DNA of 52,979 nucleotides, taken from positions 1-52,979 of the forward strand of contig NZ_JASCXN010000044.1 of NCBI RefSeq assembly GCF_030010625.1. The letters are read 5' to 3'. Each line of letters opens with the position of its first letter. Position 1 is the stretch's first letter. This document shows, in pieces, positions 40,228-49,148 of this stretch. Made by a program: the position numbers and the translations under genes. The notes under the pieces are model-generated. The model saw only the letters and a list, made by a program, of their open reading frames with translations, was not told the origin of the DNA and ran no database searches. The stretch is from Streptomyces sp. CC208A. Lineage in GTDB: Bacteria > Actinomycetota > Actinomycetes > Streptomycetales > Streptomycetaceae.

Positions 40228-41237
40228 GGAGACCGGCCGCCCGCCCCCGTACGGCCCTGGCCGCGCTGCTCACGGCCCTCGCCCTGGCCCTGCTCCCCGC
40301 GGTCCCCGCCTACCCGGCCGCCGCCGCGGACCCCACGGTGGCGGTCTCCCTGAACCAGGCCCCCAAGGGCGGCGAGATCACCGTCAGCGGCACCGGCTGG
40401 AAGGCGGGGGCGCTGCTCATGGTGCTGCTCTGCGGCCAGGGCACCCCCGAGCGGGGCGTCGTCGGCGGCACCAACTCGTGCGCCAACACCGACGGCCGAG
40501 CGGCCACCGTGGACCCGCGCGGCGCCTTCAGCGTGAAGCTGCCGGTCGTCGCCCCGCCCAAGCCGTGCCCCTGTGTCGTCCACGTCGCCGGTGTCACCGG
40601 GCAGCAGGACGTCGTCGACGCCGCCTTCACCGTCGGCGGACACCCCGACGCCCCGCTCCCCGACACCGCGGGCGACGGGCGGCTCGCCGTCCTCACCGCC
40701 GCCCGCCTGGAGGGTTCGAGCGGGGTGCTGACCTGGTTCGGGGCGCCGCCGCGCCGCACCCTCGTCCTCACCGTCGGGAACCTCGGCACGGCCCCCGTCC
40801 GCGACCCGGTCTTCCTCGTCGGCACCGCCCACGGCGTCCTCGCCCCGCAGGACGAGGAGCACCAGTGGCGCGGCACCGTCGCACCGGGGCAGAAGGCCCG
40901 GATCGAGCTGGACGTCGAGCTCTCCGCCGGCGCCCACGGCGACTACCGGGTCTCCGTCTCCCACGGCGGGAAGCTCCTGGCCGAACAGCCCTGGAAGGTG
41001 GGCCGGCCCTGGGGCGTGGTCCTCTTCTGGGTCCTGCTCGCCGTGGTCGTCCCCGCCGCCCTCTTCCGGATCGGCATGGTCCTCGTCGACCGGGCCGGCG
41101 GCCGGAACCGCGACCCCGTCCCCGTCCCCGTACCGGCGGACGCGGACGGCCCCGGGACGACCGCGGTCCTGCCGTGGTTCCTCCCCGACTCCGCACCGTC
41201 CGAGAACAGCCAGACGACGAGGAAGGGACATTCGTGA
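40224..41237 (+). CDS. Neocarzinostatin-like/Ig-fold secreted protein with membrane anchor
   Basis: The 337-residue protein has a signal peptide (about 1-35), a domain resembling the neocarzinostatin-family Ig fold (TVAVSLNQAPKGGEITVSGTGW; paired cysteines near CGQ, NSCAN and PCPC), a second beta domain (about 150-260), a transmembrane helix (about 264-286; GVVLFWVLLAVVVPAALF) and a short tail. In this family such folds often serve as surface domains rather than drug binders. It is coupled by 4-bp overlaps to the genes on both sides. Its ligand is unknown. Confidence 0.72.
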   Translation: MRRPAARPRTALAALLTALALALLPAVPAYPAAAADPTVAVSLNQAPKGGEITVSGTGWKAGALLMVLLCGQGTPERGVVGGTNSCANTDGRAATVDPRGAFSVKLPVVAPPKPCPCVVHVAGVTGQQDVVDAAFTVGGHPDAPLPDTAGDGRLAVLTAARLEGSSGVLTWFGAPPRRTLVLTVGNLGTAPVRDPVFLVGTAHGVLAPQDEEHQWRGTVAPGQKARIELDVELSAGAHGDYRVSVSHGGKLLAEQPWKVGRPWGVVLFWVLLAVVVPAALFRIGMVLVDRAGGRNRDPVPVPVPADADGPGTTAVLPWFLPDSAPSENSQTTRKGHS

Positions 41238-42625
41238 GCACGCAACGGAGGATGAGCGCGGCCGGGATCGCGCTGATGCTCGGCGGCGCGGGGATCCTGC
41301 TGTCCGCCGGGCCCGCCCAGGCCGCCCAGGTCTCGTTCAGGACGGAGTGCGTCCCGCCGTCGATCTCCGGCCTCCCGCCGGTCCAGGGCACCACCACGGT
41401 CCTGGTCACCGCGCCCGCCACGGCGAAGGTCGGCGACACCGTCGAGGTCGTCTGGAAGACGGTGAAGCCGGCCTCCCAGAACCCCGGCTTCATCGACCTG
41501 CAGGAGAACACGGTCAAGCCGACCGGCACCATGAAGGTCGGCGGGGCGCAGACCGGCACCCTTGCCATGGAGGGCCCCCGGCAGAACCCGCCGATCCCCA
41601 AGAACACCGACATGAAGCTGTCGGACATGAAGGGCTCGCTGAAGCTCACCAAGGCGGGCGAGGTCACGCTGACCCCGGACGCGTACGACATCAACGTGTC
41701 GAAGCCGATGTCCACGGACACCAAGTGCACGCCCAAGGAACAGGTCCCGGTCGCCGCCACGATCAAGGTGACGGAGGACGGCGGGGGAGGCTCCTCCGGT
41801 GGAGGGTCGTCCAGCGGCGGGTCGGACAGCGGGGGTTCCGGCAACGGAGGTTCGTCCAGCGGTGGCTCGTCCAGCGGCGGGTCCGGGGGCGGCGGAGGCG
41901 GTCAGACCGACTTCCCGGGCAAGGAGGTCGAGGTGGCCTTCACCTGTACGCCCCCCGGCCCCGCCGCGATCGACTCCAAGGTCACCATCAGCGCCAGGAA
42001 GAACGGCGGCGCGTACGACCTCACGGTCAAGACGGCCAAGGGCGTCATGAACAGCCCGGCACCTCTGCCCGCCAAGGCCCTCACGCCCAGCATGGACATC
42101 AAGGTCGGCGGCGCCGACAGCGGCACCGTCAAGGTCACCGGCGCGCCCAACCCCACCGCGCTCAAGATGAACGACCCGGTGAGCCTCACCGACATGAAGG
42201 GCACCTACCGCCCCGGCGCCACCGGCAAGGCCACCCTCTCCCCGGGCGCCCTCACCATCACCGTGGCCCTCGCCCCCGGTGCCGACCCCATCAAGATCCC
42301 CTGCCAGGTGAAGGGCACCGTCGAGGCCTCCCTCACCCTCGACACCGCCCAGCAGCCCGGCGGCACCTCCGGCACCACGGGCTCGGGCAGCGGCAGCGGC
42401 AGCGGTACGGGTAGCGGTTCGGGCTCCGGGTCCGGCAGCGGGTCGGGCTCCGGATCCGGCTCCGGATCGGGCAGCGGCTCCGGCGGTGGCGGTCTCGCCC
42501 AGACCGGTGCCGAGGACGGCGGCGTCCTCCGCGCCCTCGGTCTGGTCGCAGGCACGGCGATCCTCCTCGGCGGCGCGGTCTTCACCTTCACCCCGTGGCG
42601 GCGCCCGGCCCGCCGCACCCGCTAG
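41234..42625 (+). CDS. Secreted repeat protein with LAxTG sortase motif
   Basis: The 463-residue protein has a signal peptide (cleavage near AQA, residue 30), a first beta-rich domain (about 31-180), a Gly/Ser linker (about 182-223), a second domain like that of the 38693-39397 product (about 225-365), a long Ser-Gly repeat linker (about 382-420), and a C-terminal sorting signal LAQTG (421-425) followed by a hydrophobic helix and basic tail. LAxTG is the form preferred by the class E sortases of Streptomyces (family knowledge). The long flexible linkers would let the domains reach out of the wall. GTG overlaps the preceding stop by GTGA. Confidence 0.85.
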   Translation: MSTQRRMSAAGIALMLGGAGILLSAGPAQAAQVSFRTECVPPSISGLPPVQGTTTVLVTAPATAKVGDTVEVVWKTVKPASQNPGFIDLQENTVKPTGTMKVGGAQTGTLAMEGPRQNPPIPKNTDMKLSDMKGSLKLTKAGEVTLTPDAYDINVSKPMSTDTKCTPKEQVPVAATIKVTEDGGGGSSGGGSSSGGSDSGGSGNGGSSSGGSSSGGSGGGGGGQTDFPGKEVEVAFTCTPPGPAAIDSKVTISARKNGGAYDLTVKTAKGVMNSPAPLPAKALTPSMDIKVGGADSGTVKVTGAPNPTALKMNDPVSLTDMKGTYRPGATGKATLSPGALTITVALAPGADPIKIPCQVKGTVEASLTLDTAQQPGGTSGTTGSGSGSGSGTGSGSGSGSGSGSGSGSGSGSGSGSGGGGLAQTGAEDGGVLRALGLVAGTAILLGGAVFTFTPWRRPARRTR

Positions 42626-42642
42626 GACACGGGCACGGGACA

Positions 42643-42683
42643 CGGGACGGCCCGGCACACCAGGGGTGTGCCGGGCCGTCCCG
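42643..42683. terminator. 19-bp perfect hairpin between convergent genes
   Basis: CGGGACGGCCCGGCACACC (42643-42661) and its exact reverse complement (42665-42683) enclose a 3-nt loop. It lies between the stops of the sortase-substrate gene and the POT gene, so it can terminate both strands. Confidence 0.88.
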
Positions 42684-42703
42684 CCGTACTAGGGGCGCAC
42701 GGG

Positions 42704-44224
42704 TCAGTGCACGTCGCCCATGAGGGCCTGGACCTTGTTGCGGTACATGTAGATCGCGAATCCGGCGACCACGGCCAGCGTGGCCTGCAGCGCGATGATC
42801 CCGGTTCCGTTGAGGTCCACACCCGCGATGGAGAGCAGACCGGTGGTGCAGTCACCGGCGGTGACGGCGAGGAACCAGACGCCCATCATCTGGGAGGCGT
42901 ACTTCTTCGGCGCCATCTTCGTCGTGACGGAGAGGCCGACCGGGGAGAGGCACAGCTCACCGATGGTCTGGATCATGTAGATCGAGACGAGCCACATCGG
43001 GGAGACCAGGGTGCCGTCACCGGCCATGTTCATCGGGACGATGAAGATGAAGAACGACGCGCCGACCGCGACGATGCCCATCGCGAACTTCACGATGGTG
43101 TTGGGCTCCTTGTTGCGGCGGGCGAGCCACAGCCACAGCCAGGCGAAGACCGGGGCGAGCGCCATCACGAAGAGCGGGTTCAGCGACTGGTACCAGGTGG
43201 CGGAGAAGCCGAAGCCGAAGACGGTGCCGGCGGTCTTGTCGTCGGCGAACAGCGACAGGGTCGAGCCGCCCTGGTCGTAGATCATCCAGAAGACGGCGGC
43301 GGCGACGAAGAACCAGATGTAGCCGGAGACCTTCGACTGCTCGGCCTTGTCGAGGTCCTTGTCGCGCTTGATGCGGACCAGGACGGCGACCGGGATGAAC
43401 AGACCGGCGAGGGTGAGCGGGACCAGGGCCCAGTTCAGGGTGTACAGGCCGAGGGCGACGACCGCGCCGTAGAACACGGCGGCGGCGACCAGGACCAGGC
43501 AGACCTTGACGAGGACGCTCTTGCGCTCCTCGGCGGAGAGCGGGTTGGGGACCTCGCTGCTCTTCGGGTTGAGGCTCTTGCCGAAGGCGAGGAAGACGGC
43601 GAGGCCGAGGCCCATGCCGACGGCTGCGAGGGCGAAGCCCACGTGCCAGTTGACTTCCTTGCCGATCGTGCCGATGAGGAGCGGCGCGACGAAGGCACCG
43701 AGGTTGATGCCGACGTAGAAGAGGGTGAAGCCACCGTCACGGCGCGGGTCGTCCGGGCCGTCGTAGAGGTGGCCGACCATCGTCGAGATGTTGGCCTTGA
43801 GCAGACCCGAACCGACGGCGACGAGCGCCAGACCCACGAAGAACATCGCCTGGCCGGGGAGGGCCAGCGAGACGTGACCGGCCATGATCACGAAACCGGC
43901 TATGGCGACCGTCTTGCGGGCGCCCCACACGCGGTCGCCGAACCAGCCGCCGGGCATGGCCATGAGGTAGACCATCGACACGTACACGGAGTAGATCGCC
44001 GTGGCCGTCGCGGCCGTCATGGCGAGTCCGCCGCCCTGGCTCCCCTTGGCGGCGTCGACGCCACCGGAGACCAGGTAGTACACCAGCAGGGCCCTCATGC
44101 CGTAGTAGGAGAAGCGCTCCCACATCTCGGTGAAGAAGAGGGTGGTCAGACCTCGGGGGTGCCCGAGGAACGTCTTCTGGTACCGGGGAATCCCGGCCGA
44201 AGCCGTCGTCATGCTCGACGCCAT
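42704..44224 (-). CDS. POT-family proton-coupled oligopeptide transporter
   Basis: The 506-residue protein is a peptide:H+ symporter of the PTR2/POT family (major facilitator superfamily), with 12 to 14 transmembrane helices. The diagnostic motif FFTEMWERFSYYGMRALL (ExxERFxYYG, proton and peptide coupling) is near the N-terminus, and FTLFYVGINLGAFVAPLLIGTIG is the PTR2 signature. The region WFFVAAAVFWMIYDQGGSTLSLF carries the helix 7 motif. The ATG at 44224 has AAGGA upstream. It imports di- and tripeptides, fitting its position in a cluster with dipeptidase genes nearby. Confidence 0.93.
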   Translation of the reverse strand: MASSMTTASAGIPRYQKTFLGHPRGLTTLFFTEMWERFSYYGMRALLVYYLVSGGVDAAKGSQGGGLAMTAATATAIYSVYVSMVYLMAMPGGWFGDRVWGARKTVAIAGFVIMAGHVSLALPGQAMFFVGLALVAVGSGLLKANISTMVGHLYDGPDDPRRDGGFTLFYVGINLGAFVAPLLIGTIGKEVNWHVGFALAAVGMGLGLAVFLAFGKSLNPKSSEVPNPLSAEERKSVLVKVCLVLVAAAVFYGAVVALGLYTLNWALVPLTLAGLFIPVAVLVRIKRDKDLDKAEQSKVSGYIWFFVAAAVFWMIYDQGGSTLSLFADDKTAGTVFGFGFSATWYQSLNPLFVMALAPVFAWLWLWLARRNKEPNTIVKFAMGIVAVGASFFIFIVPMNMAGDGTLVSPMWLVSIYMIQTIGELCLSPVGLSVTTKMAPKKYASQMMGVWFLAVTAGDCTTGLLSIAGVDLNGTGIIALQATLAVVAGFAIYMYRNKVQALMGDVH

Positions 44225-44650
44225 GTCGATCCTTGCTCTGTCGGGACGCGCGCCTCGTGAGCGTGGTGCGCCCGGTGGGGGAGCCGGCACCGGCGGGGAG
44301 CGTTCGCACCCCGCCGGGATCCACGCCCCGTGACGCGCGGTCGCGCCCCGGGACCCGGCCCACAGGTCGTTCGCCGTCTCGACGCCGGTGGTGCCGGCCT
44401 CGCGCAGAAAAGAGGACCCTGGCTGACGAAGCAGGCCAAAGGTCCCCGTTTACCGCTACAGACGTCTCGCCACCATACGACACGACAGTGCCGGATATGG
44501 AAGGACTTGAGAGATGGATCACAGGTGACCATGGAACCAAGAGGTGTCAATCCAAGGTGATCTCAAGGTTACGTGCCCTGCTTCTGAGGTGATCACCGGT
44601 GCCTCGTGAACCCGGCCCGGCCCGGCACCCGTGCGGACTACCATCACCCC
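44225..44650. promoter_or_regulatory. Divergent intergenic region between the transporter and the two-component genes
   Basis: No gene was found in these 426 bp. Two AAGGT pentamers 11 bp apart (44554-44558 and 44565-44569) resemble the direct-repeat spacing used by OmpR-type response regulators. The inverted pair GGTGATC (44556-44562) / GATCACC (44591-44597) lies in the same place. Both are about 55-95 bp before the response regulator start, so autoregulation is possible. No clear promoter hexamers could be fixed. Confidence 0.4.
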
Positions 44651-45328
44651 ATGACCCGTGTACTGCTCGCCGAGGACGACGCATCCATCTCGGAACCGCT
44701 GGCCCGCGCCCTGCGGAGAGAGGGGTACGAGGTCGAGGTCCGCGAGGACGGGCCGGCCGCGCTCGACACCGGCCTCCAGGGCGGCGTCGACCTGGTCGTG
44801 CTCGACCTGGGCCTGCCCGGCATGGACGGCCTGGAGGTCGCCCGGCGGCTGCGCGCCGACGGCCACACGGTCCCGATCCTGGTCCTCACCGCGCGCGCGG
44901 ACGAGGTCGACACCGTCGTCGGGCTCGACGCGGGCGCCGACGACTACGTCACCAAGCCCTTCCGGCTCGCCGAGCTCCTCGCCCGGGTCCGGGCCCTGCT
45001 CCGGCGCGGCGCCACCGAGCCCGCGCCCGCCCCCTCCACCCACGGCGTCCGCATCGACGTCGAGTCGCACCGGGCCTGGATGGGCGACGAGGAGCTCCAG
45101 CTCACCGCGAAGGAGTTCGACCTGCTGCGGGTCCTGGTCCGGGACGCGGGCCGGGTCGTCACCCGTGACCAGCTGATGCGCGAGGTCTGGGACACCACGT
45201 GGTGGTCCTCCACCAAGACCCTCGACATGCACATCTCCTGGCTCCGCAAGAAACTCGGCGACGACGCGGCGAACCCGCGCTACATCGCGACCGTCCGAGG
45301 CGTCGGCTTCCGCTTCGAGAAGAGCTGA
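44651..45328 (+). CDS. OmpR-family response regulator
   Basis: The 225-residue protein has a receiver domain with acidic pair E8-D9/D10 (LLAEDDASIS), phosphoacceptor D52 (VVLDLGLPGMDG), T80 and K102 (TKPF), and a winged-helix DNA-binding domain (LTAKEFDLLRVLVRDAGRVVTRDQLMREVW; RYIATVRGVGFRFEKS). The ATG at 44651 is preceded by a weak ribosome site. It is followed by its sensor kinase gene after a 148-bp gap. The signal is unknown; it may control the neighbouring transporter. Confidence 0.94.
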   Translation: MTRVLLAEDDASISEPLARALRREGYEVEVREDGPAALDTGLQGGVDLVVLDLGLPGMDGLEVARRLRADGHTVPILVLTARADEVDTVVGLDAGADDYVTKPFRLAELLARVRALLRRGATEPAPAPSTHGVRIDVESHRAWMGDEELQLTAKEFDLLRVLVRDAGRVVTRDQLMREVWDTTWWSSTKTLDMHISWLRKKLGDDAANPRYIATVRGVGFRFEKS

Positions 45329-45476
45329 CGGCTTCCGCGGGCCCGCGCGCGTCCCCGCCGGGGAGGCTCGCGTCGTGTCGCGGCCGCCGGGCCGCCGGGG
45401 GCCGCTCGGGCAGTTCCCCGCGCCCCTTCCGGTGCGCCAACCCCCTGGTCATCGTCGAGCCGCTCCAGGAGAGCAC

Positions 45477-46748
45477 GTGCGCCGCCGCCTCATCACCTCC
45501 ACCCTCGCCGTCGTCCTCGTCGTCATCGCCGTCTTCGGCGTCTCCCTCGTCCTCGTCGAGACGAGGACGATCACCAGCAGCGCCCAGGAGAGCGTCGACG
45601 CCGAGGCCCTCCGCATCGTGTCGATCGTCGACAGCCGGCTGATCGGCGGCGAGCCGGTCAACCCGGACATCCTCGCCGAGCAGAGCGGCGCCAAGCGGTA
45701 CGCGCTCGTCACCATCCCCGGCCGGGGCCCCATCGAGATCGGCACCCGCCCCACCGGCGGCGTGATCCGCGGCTTCGCGGAGGGCGAGCGCGCCGAGAGC
45801 GTCGTCGTCGAGGAGCCCCGTTCCGCCATCACCGCCGAGGTCGCCAGTACGGCCCTGATCATCGGCGCCATCGCCGGTCTCGCCGTCCTCGCCGCCGTCC
45901 TCCTCGCCGTACGCCAGGCGAACCGGCTCGCCTCCCCGCTCACCGACCTCGCCGAGACCGCGGAACGGCTCGGCTCCGGCGACCCCCGGCCCCGGCACAA
46001 GCGGTACGGCGTGCCCGAGCTCGACCGGGTCGCGGACGTGCTCGACGCCTCCGCCGAGCGGATCGCCCGGATGCTCACCGCCGAGCGCCGGCTCGCCGCC
46101 GACGCCTCCCACCAGCTCCGTACGCCCCTGACCGCACTCTCCATGCGCCTGGAGGAGGTGGCCCTCGCCGGCGACCTGGACACGGTCAAGGAGGAGGCGA
46201 CGATCGCGCTGACCCAGGTCGAGCGGCTCACCGACGTCGTCCAGCGGCTGCTCACCAACGCGCGCGACCCCCGGACCGGCTCCGCCGTCGCCTTCGACCT
46301 CGACGAGGTCGTCAAGCAGCAGATCGAGGAGTGGCGCCCCGCCTACCGCAGCGCGGGCCGCGCCATCGTCCGCTCCGGCAAGCAGGGCCTGCGGGCCATC
46401 GGCACCCCGGGCGCGGTCGCGCAGGTCCTCGCCGCGCTCATCGAGAACTCGCTCATGCACGGCGGCGGCACCGTCGCCCTGCGCACCCGCGTCACCGGCA
46501 ACCAGTCGGTGATCGAGGTCACCGACGAGGGCCCCGGCGTCCCCGCCGATCTCGGCGCGCGGATCTTCGAGCGGGCGGTCAGCGGCCGCAGCTCCACCGG
46601 CATCGGCCTCGCGGTCGCCCGGGACCTCGCGGAGGCCGACGGCGGGCGCCTGGAACTGCTCCAGCTGCAGCCGCCGGTCTTCGCCCTCTTCCTCAGCCGC
46701 GAGGCCCGTGACCCCGCGCGGGAGCCGCAGGAGCGCCCCGTACGGTGA
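45477..46748 (+). CDS. Two-component sensor histidine kinase
   Basis: A 423-residue membrane kinase: transmembrane helices at about 5-27 and 123-145 enclose an extracellular sensor of about 95 residues. HAMP follows (RQANRLASPLTDLAETAERLGSG), then the phosphorylation helix ASHQLRTPLTALSMRL (H212) and a HATPase domain (N box AALIENSLMHGGG, G1 DEGPGVP, G2 SSTGIGLAV). The GTG at 45477 has AGGAGA upstream. It should phosphorylate the response regulator encoded just before it. Confidence 0.93.
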   Translation: MRRRLITSTLAVVLVVIAVFGVSLVLVETRTITSSAQESVDAEALRIVSIVDSRLIGGEPVNPDILAEQSGAKRYALVTIPGRGPIEIGTRPTGGVIRGFAEGERAESVVVEEPRSAITAEVASTALIIGAIAGLAVLAAVLLAVRQANRLASPLTDLAETAERLGSGDPRPRHKRYGVPELDRVADVLDASAERIARMLTAERRLAADASHQLRTPLTALSMRLEEVALAGDLDTVKEEATIALTQVERLTDVVQRLLTNARDPRTGSAVAFDLDEVVKQQIEEWRPAYRSAGRAIVRSGKQGLRAIGTPGAVAQVLAALIENSLMHGGGTVALRTRVTGNQSVIEVTDEGPGVPADLGARIFERAVSGRSSTGIGLAVARDLAEADGGRLELLQLQPPVFALFLSREARDPAREPQERPVR

Positions 46749-46761
46749 AACCCGTAAGGGG

Positions 46762-47298
46762 CTATACGTGGTCGGGCTGGCGGCGGCGGGCCTGCCGCGG
46801 CGTTATCGGGTCGTCCTGCCCGGTCTGCTCCAGGAAGGACTCCGCGGTCTGCACCGCCTCCTTCGCCGGCAGCGCCCGGAAGACCCACGTGCGGTACGAC
46901 CAGAAGCGGAACAGGGTCGCCACGCCGATGCCGAAGAACTTGAAGAAGTTGCTGGCCAGCGGCGAGTTCCAGCCGAGGCCGTAGGTCGCCGCGTAGAGGA
47001 TCCCGTTCTCGATGACCAGCCCGATCAGGCTGAACAGCAGGAAGAGGGTCATCTCCTTGGTGCGGCCCGACTTGTCGCGGTCGCGGTACGTGAAGTAACG
47101 GAAGCCCACGTAGTTGAAGGCGATGGCGACGACCGTGGCGATGATGCTCGCCCGGACCACCGGAAGCTCGGTGACGTGCCGGACCAGGTTGAAGACCGCC
47201 AGGTTGACCAGGACTCCGAGGCCGCCGACCACGCCGAACTTGGCGACCTCTCGGCCGAGCAGGGCGAGTCGCATGCGCAGCGCGCCGGGTTCGCTCAT
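46762..47298 (-). CDS. GtrA-family membrane protein
   Basis: The 178-residue protein has four transmembrane helices with the GtrA pattern: EVAKFGVVGGLGVLVNLAVF, RASIIATVVAIAFNYVGFRYFTYRD, FLLFSLIGLVIENGILYAA and FGIGVATLFRFWSYRTWVF. GtrA-like proteins are thought to flip lipid-linked sugars for cell-envelope glycosylation. It converges on the kinase gene (13 bp between stops). The ATG at 47298 fits the family N-terminus. Confidence 0.92.
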   Translation of the reverse strand: MSEPGALRMRLALLGREVAKFGVVGGLGVLVNLAVFNLVRHVTELPVVRASIIATVVAIAFNYVGFRYFTYRDRDKSGRTKEMTLFLLFSLIGLVIENGILYAATYGLGWNSPLASNFFKFFGIGVATLFRFWSYRTWVFRALPAKEAVQTAESFLEQTGQDDPITPRQARRRQPDHV

Positions 47299-47482
47299 GG
47301 TGGGGTCGGTCCGTCCGTCGGGTGACGCCCGAGTGACGTCAACTCATTCATGCTAACCAGCCTCCCCCGTCACCCGCCCGGGTAGGCCGGAAACCTGTGG
47401 AAAACCTCTCGGCGTGCCGTCGCGCCTTGTGGCAAGACACAGCCGGACGAGTGTTCACCGATGGTGCGGATACCCTAAGAGG

Positions 47483-48622
47483 GTGACGTTCCCGGTAGTA
47501 GGCATGGTCGGCGGCGGTCAGCTCGCCCGTATGACCCACGAGGCGGGCATCCCCCTCGGCATCAAGTTCAAGCTCCTCAGTGACACTCCGCAGGACTCGG
47601 CGGCCCTGGCCGTCGGTGACGTCGTCATCGGCGACTACCGCGACCTGGACACGCTCCGTGAGTTCGCGCGCGGCTGCGATGTGATCACCTTCGATCACGA
47701 GCACGTCCCCACCGAGCACCTGCGCGCCCTGGAGGCCGACGGCATCCCCGTCCGCCCCGGGCCCGACGCGCTGGTGCACGCCCAGGACAAGGGGGTGATG
47801 CGGGCGAGGCTCGACGAGATCGGCGCGCCCAGCCCCCGCCACCGCATCGTGGCCGACCCGAAGGACGCGGCCGCGTTCGCCGAGGAGGTCGGAGGCTTCC
47901 CGGTCATCCTCAAGACCGTCCGCGGCGGCTACGACGGCAAGGGCGTCTGGTTCGTCCGCACCGCCGAGGAGGCCCGCGACCCCTTCCTCGCCGGCGTGCC
48001 CGTGCTCGCCGAGGAGAAGGTCGACTTCGTCCGCGAGCTCGCGGCCAACATCGTCCGCTCCCCGCACGGCCAGGCCGTCGCCTACCCGGTGGTCGAGTCC
48101 CGCCAGGTCGACGGCGTCTGCGACACCGTGATCGCGCCCGCCCCCGACCTCGACGAGGAGCTGGCCGGGCAGGCCCAGGAGCTGGCCCTGCGGATCGCCA
48201 AGGAGCTCGGCGTCGTCGGCCACCTCGCCGTGGAGCTCTTCCAGACCACCGACGGCCGCATCCTCGTCAACGAGCTGGCGATGCGCCCGCACAACTCCGG
48301 CCACTGGACCCAGGACGGGGCGATCACCAGCCAGTTCGCCAACCACGTCCGGGCCGTCCTCGACCTGCCGCTCGGCGACCCCCGCCCGCGCGCCCCGTGG
48401 ACCGTGATGTGCAACGTCCTCGGCGGCGACTACCCGGACATGTACCAGGGCTACCTGCACTGCATGGCCAGGGACCCGCAGCTCAAGATCCACATGTACG
48501 GCAAGGACGTGAAGCCCGGCCGCAAGGTCGGCCACGTCAACACCTACGGCGACGACCTGGACGAGGTGCTGGAGCGCGCCCGTCACGCCGCCGACTACCT
48601 GCGAGGGACGATCGTTGAGTAA
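47483..48622 (+). CDS. purK: N5-carboxyaminoimidazole ribonucleotide synthase (PurK)
   Basis: The 379-residue ATP-grasp enzyme converts AIR, ATP and bicarbonate to N5-CAIR in purine synthesis. Motifs: GMVGGGQLARMTHEAGIPLG, EHVPTEHLRAL, QDKGVMRARLDEIGAPSP, PVILKTVRGGYDGKGVWF (ATP lysine and loop), EEKVDFVRELA, and VNELAMRPHNSGHWTQDGAITSQF (metal and substrate residues). The GTG at 47483 lacks a strong ribosome site; a TACCCT -10-like element at 47471-47476 is so close that the transcript may be leaderless. It overlaps purE, the next enzyme. Confidence 0.96.
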   Translation: MTFPVVGMVGGGQLARMTHEAGIPLGIKFKLLSDTPQDSAALAVGDVVIGDYRDLDTLREFARGCDVITFDHEHVPTEHLRALEADGIPVRPGPDALVHAQDKGVMRARLDEIGAPSPRHRIVADPKDAAAFAEEVGGFPVILKTVRGGYDGKGVWFVRTAEEARDPFLAGVPVLAEEKVDFVRELAANIVRSPHGQAVAYPVVESRQVDGVCDTVIAPAPDLDEELAGQAQELALRIAKELGVVGHLAVELFQTTDGRILVNELAMRPHNSGHWTQDGAITSQFANHVRAVLDLPLGDPRPRAPWTVMCNVLGGDYPDMYQGYLHCMARDPQLKIHMYGKDVKPGRKVGHVNTYGDDLDEVLERARHAADYLRGTIVE

Positions 48623-49148
48623 CGCACCCGCGCCCCTCGTGGGCATCGCCATGGGGTCCGACTCCGACTGGACCGTCATGGAGGCCGCCGCCCAGGCCCT
48701 CGACGAGTTCGAGATCCCGTACGAGGTGAACGTCGTCTCCGCGCACCGGATGCCGCGCGAGATGATCGCGTACGGCGAGGAGGCGGCCGGCCGCGGCCTC
48801 AGGGCGATCATCGCGGGCGCCGGCGGCGCCGCCCACCTGCCGGGCATGCTCGCCTCCGTCACCCCGCTGCCGGTGATCGGCGTCCCCGTGCCGCTGAAGT
48901 ACCTGGACGGCATGGACTCGCTGCTCTCGATCGTCCAGATGCCGGCCGGCATCCCGGTCGCCACCGTCTCCGTCGCCGGCGCGCGCAACGCGGGCCTGCT
49001 CGCCGCCCGCATCCTCGCCGCCGCCGACCCGGAGCTCCAGACGCGGATGAGCGCCTTCCTGGACGACCTCAACGCCCAGGCCACCGAGAAGGGCAGGCGC
49101 CTGCGCGCCAAGGTCGAGGGCACCGACTCCTTCGGGTTCGCCCGGTGA
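48615..49148 (+). CDS. purE: N5-carboxyaminoimidazole ribonucleotide mutase (PurE)
   Basis: The 177-residue class I PurE moves the carboxyl group of N5-CAIR to C4, giving CAIR. Motifs: VGIAMGSDSDWTVM (phosphate site), EVNVVSAHRMPREM (catalytic His) and IAGAGGAAHLPGMLAS, then PVIGVPV and SIVQMPAGIPVATV. The start is TTG at 48615, overlapping the purK stop by 8 bp, which couples production of the two enzymes. The stop overlaps the dipeptidase start by GTGA. Confidence 0.95.
   Translation: MSNAPAPLVGIAMGSDSDWTVMEAAAQALDEFEIPYEVNVVSAHRMPREMIAYGEEAAGRGLRAIIAGAGGAAHLPGMLASVTPLPVIGVPVPLKYLDGMDSLLSIVQMPAGIPVATVSVAGARNAGLLAARILAAADPELQTRMSAFLDDLNAQATEKGRRLRAKVEGTDSFGFAR

Noticed and set aside
40224..41237. 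Apoprotein of an enediyne antibiotic
   Set aside because: Only a loose neocarzinostatin-like fold; there is a membrane anchor and no biosynthetic genes nearby.
42388..42490. CRISPR-like repeat
   Set aside because: The periodicity comes from Ser-Gly codons, without unique spacers. No CRISPR array or cas gene was seen anywhere in the window.
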